From: an uncultured Clostridium sp.
GTDB taxonomy: Bacteria > Bacillota > Clostridia > TANB77 > CAG-508
DNA length: 24,520 nt
Reading direction: 5' to 3'
NCBI GenBank assembly: GCA_900553015.1
Contig: USBY01000023.1
Location: forward strand, 1-24,520
In this document: positions 22,498 to 24,520 of the stretch, piece by piece
Layout of the letters: each line of letters opens with the position of its first letter
Position numbering within the stretch: the first letter of the stretch is position 1
Notes under the pieces: model-generated
Database searches by the model: none
Seen by the model: only the letters and a program-made list of their open reading frames with translations
Told to the model about the DNA's origin: nothing
Position numbers and translations under genes: made by a program

Positions 22498-22988
22498 AAA
22501 ACTTTTAAAAATACTAAATTGCTAAGCACATTTCTTAAGTCTTCTGACAAACTAAAATTTTTATATATTTTATCATGTACTATGTCTTGTGCAGCTTTCA
22601 TTTGCTTTGTTTTTATCTGTATCTCTAGAGGAATATTTTTTTCAACTAAATAATTTAAGTGTATACTCTTATATCCATTTTTAGGATTTTTTATATAGTC
22701 TTCCTCTAGACAATTTCCTAAGTCATTTTCTATTCTATTTTTAATTTTATATACATCTTCAACTGTATCTGTAATTATCATATATCCAATAAAATCACTT
22801 ATTTGATTTGCAGAAACAAAATGTCTAACTTTCATTTTATCTAGTGCTGATTGCTTTTCTTTAACCCTAGATAATATTTCTACATTGTTATTGCCAATTA
22901 TATTTTTTAATTTATCTAAGTATTTATTACATATATTATTTTGATTTATATAATCTATAATTGACAAAATTTTTTGATCTTCTGCCAT
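22488..22988 (-). CDS. Short RelA/SpoT synthetase-fold protein
   Basis: A 166-aa protein that looks like a stand-alone (p)ppGpp synthetase (SYNTH) domain. Visible motifs are SRVKEKQSALDKM (about 40-52), similar to the ATP-binding RxKxxxS region. DFIGYMIITDTVEDVY (65-80) stands in place of DxxGxR. YKSIHLNYL (106-114) and LEIQIKTKQMKAAQDIVHDK (121-140) match the substrate-binding and catalytic EIQIRT region. There is no hydrolase or C-terminal regulatory domain. In the DxxGxR motif the arginine is replaced by methionine, and the protein is shorter than usual small alarmone synthetases (about 200 aa or more), so activity may be altered or lost. I use the ATG at 22986-22988, which follows AAAGGGGG. 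Confidence 0.75.
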   Translation of the reverse strand: MAEDQKILSIIDYINQNNICNKYLDKLKNIIGNNNVEILSRVKEKQSALDKMKVRHFVSANQISDFIGYMIITDTVEDVYKIKNRIENDLGNCLEEDYIKNPKNGYKSIHLNYLVEKNIPLEIQIKTKQMKAAQDIVHDKIYKNFSLSEDLRNVLSNLVFLKVLKQ

Positions 22989-23030
22989 AAAAATATTCCC
23001 CCTTTCTACTATATAATATGTATTTTTATG

Positions 23031-23062
23031 CACAAAAATACTAGTTTTTAACAAACTAGTAT
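23031..23062 (-). terminator. Terminator of the infC-rpmI-rplT operon
   Basis: ATACTAGTTT (23038-23047) and AAACTAGTAT (23053-23062) form a perfect 10-bp stem with a 5-base loop. On the minus strand TTTT follows. It lies 17 bases after the rplT stop and separates the operon from the RelA/SpoT-like gene. Confidence 0.88.
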
Positions 23063-23078
23063 CTTAGAATTTATTTTA

Positions 23079-23429
23079 CTATGCTTTTTTTGCAATTTCA
23101 GCAATTTCTGTGAATGCTTTTGGATCTGTTATAGCGATATCTGCTAACATTTTTCTATTAATTGTTACATTAGCTTTCTTTAATCCAGCTATTAATTTGC
23201 TATAAGAAATTCCATTCATTCTTGCAGCTGCATTTATTCTTGCTATCCATAATTTTCTAAAATTACTCTTTTTATCTTTTCTAGCTATATATGCATACAT
23301 TCCAGATTTCATAACAGCTTGTTTAGCCATTCTAAATCTGTATCTTTTTGCACCAAAATATCCTTTTGCTTGTTTTAATACTTTTTTATGTTTTTTACGA
23401 GTAATTCTTGCTGTTTTTACTCTTGCCAT
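23079..23429 (-). CDS. rplT: 50S ribosomal protein L20
   Basis: A 116-aa basic ribosomal protein needed for early 50S assembly. The N-terminal extension MARVKTARITRKKHKKVLKQ and the motif GYFGAKRYRFRMAKQAVMKSG, read as GYFGAKRYRFRMAKQ, are unmistakable. WIARINAAARMNGISYSKL follows. The ATG follows GAGGAGG. In Firmicutes and enterobacteria L20 also represses its own operon by binding the mRNA; the leader upstream of infC (24234-24347) has a suitable structure. It is the last gene of the conserved infC-rpmI-rplT operon and ends at a strong terminator. Confidence 0.98.
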   Translation of the reverse strand: MARVKTARITRKKHKKVLKQAKGYFGAKRYRFRMAKQAVMKSGMYAYIARKDKKSNFRKLWIARINAAARMNGISYSKLIAGLKKANVTINRKMLADIAITDPKAFTEIAEIAKKA

Positions 23430-23461
23430 TTTCTATTCCTCCTCATTCTTCGTTCTTTTTA

Positions 23462-23659
23462 TTAACCATAAGGTAATAATTTTTTGATTCCTTCAACACA
23501 TGTTTTGTCTGCATAAGAATTTTGTTTTCTAGACATTTTTTGTCTACTTGTTTTTGTAGATAATCTGTGTCTTGCATTTGCAGATGTTCTTTTTACTTTT
23601 CCTTTTGCTGTAAAACCATATCTTTTGCTTGCAGCTTTATTTGTTTTTAATTTTGGCAT
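23462..23659 (-). CDS. rpmI: 50S ribosomal protein L35
   Basis: A 65-aa very basic ribosomal protein. MPKLKTNKAASKRYGFTAKG at the start, and the RHRLSTKTSRQK and YADKTCVEGIKKLLPYG regions, fit the family. It lies between infC and rplT as in most bacteria. The ATG follows AAAGGAG with suitable spacing. Confidence 0.97.
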   Translation of the reverse strand: MPKLKTNKAASKRYGFTAKGKVKRTSANARHRLSTKTSRQKMSRKQNSYADKTCVEGIKKLLPYG

Positions 23660-23678
23660 TTTAATTGCTCCTTTCTAT

Positions 23679-24188
23679 TTATGCTTTTTTTGATAAAATT
23701 ACAAACATATTTCTACCTTCTAATAAAGGTTTCTTTTCTGGAGATGCTATATCACTTAATTCTTCTATAAACTTGTTGATAACTGCTTCTCCTAATTTAA
23801 CATTATTAACTTCTCTTCCTCTAAATCTAACTGTTATTTTTACTTTTGCTCCATCTTCTAAGAATTTTCTTGCATTTTTAGATTTAAAGCCAAAATCATG
23901 TTCTTCAATATTAGGTGTTACTCTAATTTCTTTTAACTCGAATACTTTTTGTTTCTTTTTAGCTTCTTTTTCCCTTTTTGCTTGCTCGAATTTATATTTA
24001 CCATAATTCATAATTTTGCAAACAGGTGGTACTGTATTTGGAGAAACTAAAGCTACATCCAAATTTTTCTCTGAAGCTATATTAAGTGCTTCGTTAAGTG
24101 ACATTACTCCTAATTTTTCACCATTTTCGTCTATTAGATTGACTTCTTTGGCTCTAATTTTTTCGTTAATAGGTAAATCCTGTTTTAT
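23679..24188 (-). CDS. infC: Translation initiation factor IF-3, probably with an AUA start codon
   Basis: IF-3 binds the 30S subunit and checks start codon and initiator tRNA. From the chosen start it has 169 aa, beginning KQDLPINEKIRAKEVNLID, then ENGEKLGVMSLNEAL, and a linker rich in Lys/Glu (AKREKEAKKKQKV). The C-terminal domain follows with EIRVTPNIEEHDFGFKSKNA and VKITVRFRGRE. No ATG, GTG or TTG start fits. An upstream TTG at 24231-24233 lacks a ribosome binding site and would make the Shine-Dalgarno itself coding. A good GGAGGTG ends 7 bases before ATA at 24186-24188. Non-canonical starts in infC (AUU in E. coli) are known and allow IF-3 to limit its own synthesis. Confidence 0.93.
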   Translation of the reverse strand: MKQDLPINEKIRAKEVNLIDENGEKLGVMSLNEALNIASEKNLDVALVSPNTVPPVCKIMNYGKYKFEQAKREKEAKKKQKVFELKEIRVTPNIEEHDFGFKSKNARKFLEDGAKVKITVRFRGREVNNVKLGEAVINKFIEELSDIASPEKKPLLEGRNMFVILSKKA

Positions 24189-24233
24189 TCTAAAACACCT
24201 CCATATATTTTCGTCTAATTTTATTTTAGACAA

Positions 24234-24347
24234 TAAAAAAATGAATTAACTTAAAGACGCAAGTTAACCCACTTAAATAATTATAATATACATATTTATA
24301 TTTAATTATTTACCTTTCTATCATTATAGACAAGGTGGAAGTGGTTA
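24234..24347 (-). promoter_or_regulatory. infC leader attenuator, probable L20-type autoregulatory leader
   Basis: On the minus strand TTAACTT (24261-24267) and AAGTTAA (24246-24252) form a 7-bp hairpin followed within four bases by a run of seven T (24235-24241): a terminator before infC. An alternative partner exists: TAACCACTT (24339-24347) can pair with AAGTGGGTTA (24265-24274) with one bulged G. That pairing uses bases of the terminator's first arm. Competition between the two is the layout of a transcription attenuator. L20-controlled leaders of this operon are known in Firmicutes; that L20 is the ligand here is inference. It lies within the 332-base stretch without a gene at 24189-24520. 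Confidence 0.65.
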
Positions 24348-24370
24348 CCTTCTTCTTTAATCGCTTATAT

Positions 24371-24399
24371 ATAATAACATGTTTTTTTATTATTGTCAA
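24371..24399 (-). promoter_or_regulatory. Sigma-A promoter of infC-rpmI-rplT
   Basis: On the minus strand a perfect TTGACA is followed after 17 bases by TATTAT. The resulting leader is about 175 bases long, which gives room for the attenuator. Confidence 0.85.
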
Positions 24400-24440
24400 C
24401 AAAATGGCTTAAATTTTCTTATTTTTATGTTTTAATCATA

Positions 24441-24520
24441 ACCACCCGTGAACGGGTGGTTTGCCCATCCCCTAGAAGGGGAATTACTTGCTCACCACCT
24501 AAAAGGCGGTATTGAATATT
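24441..24520 (-). mobile_element. Probable end of an IS200/IS605-type element (continues outside window)
   Basis: Three hairpins are packed here. ACCACCCGT and ACGGGTGGT lie at 24441-24460, TCCCCT and AGGGGA at 24468-24482, and ACCACCT and AGGCGGT at 24494-24510. The last pairs fully only as minus-strand RNA, through a G-U pair, so the RNA-coding strand is probably minus. GC-rich hairpins of this kind mark the right end of IS200/IS605 elements with TnpB, where they also form the 3' part of its guide (omega) RNA. No transposase or tnpB is visible within the window; it would lie beyond 24520. Confidence 0.55.

Overview
The window looks like part of a chromosome from a low-G+C, endospore-forming Firmicute of the Clostridia type, probably an uncultured anaerobe. 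The DNA is strongly AT-rich. It encodes the spore-specific SpoVA proteins, a four-subunit ferredoxin-linked pyruvate oxidoreductase, a clostridial 2[4Fe-4S] ferredoxin, a WalRK-like two-component pair and the Firmicute gene order holB-ricT. No rRNA, tRNA or CRISPR array was seen.

Layout. Positions 1-370: the start of minD (minus strand), cut by the window edge. 553-2067: an orphan 504-aa protein with a base composition unlike its neighbours. 2275-5422: a porC-porD-porA-porB operon on the plus strand, behind a near-consensus sigma-A promoter. 5545-6916: a small winged-helix gene and a Y1/HUH REP-associated tyrosine transposase (RAYT) bracketed by exact inverted 27-bp repeats. 6934-17571: a long minus-strand stretch. 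In transcription order it is rsmB, a DUF2207 membrane protein, a type IV pilin-like protein, a degenerate prepilin-peptidase-like membrane protein, a ROK sugar kinase, walR, walK, lepB, holB, ricT and ferredoxin. 17737-19443: dodecin, spoVAC and spoVAD on the plus strand. 19488-21885: two minus-strand genes, a putative HExxH metalloprotein and a small partner. 22081-22476: spoVAE. 22488-22988: a short RelA/SpoT-fold protein. 23079-24188: rplT, rpmI and infC, with an attenuator-like leader. 24441-24520: hairpins resembling the end of an IS200/IS605-type element that continues out of the window.

The most striking non-coding feature is a dispersed family of 27-bp palindromic repeats with core GGGATTTGGGGACGTTC. 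Copies lie at 5433-5459, 5888-5914, 6890-6916, 17587-17613, 17619-17645, 19449-19475, 22007-22033 and 22040-22066, and there are degenerate copies near 2859 and 19477. Several are inverted pairs. Two flank the RAYT gene, which suggests that this transposase mobilises the repeats. They sit at gene ends or in 5' leaders, where they appear to act as terminators, supply a stop codon, or abut ribosome binding sites. The metalloprotein cassette splits the usually contiguous spoVAC-AD-AE operon and has one of these repeat clusters at each border.

The energy-metabolism genes (Por plus ferredoxin) fit fermentative pyruvate oxidation to acetyl-CoA with electrons passed to ferredoxin. The walRK-lepB-holB-ricT block is tightly overlapped and probably co-transcribed. 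The spoVA genes would move dipicolinate into the spore.
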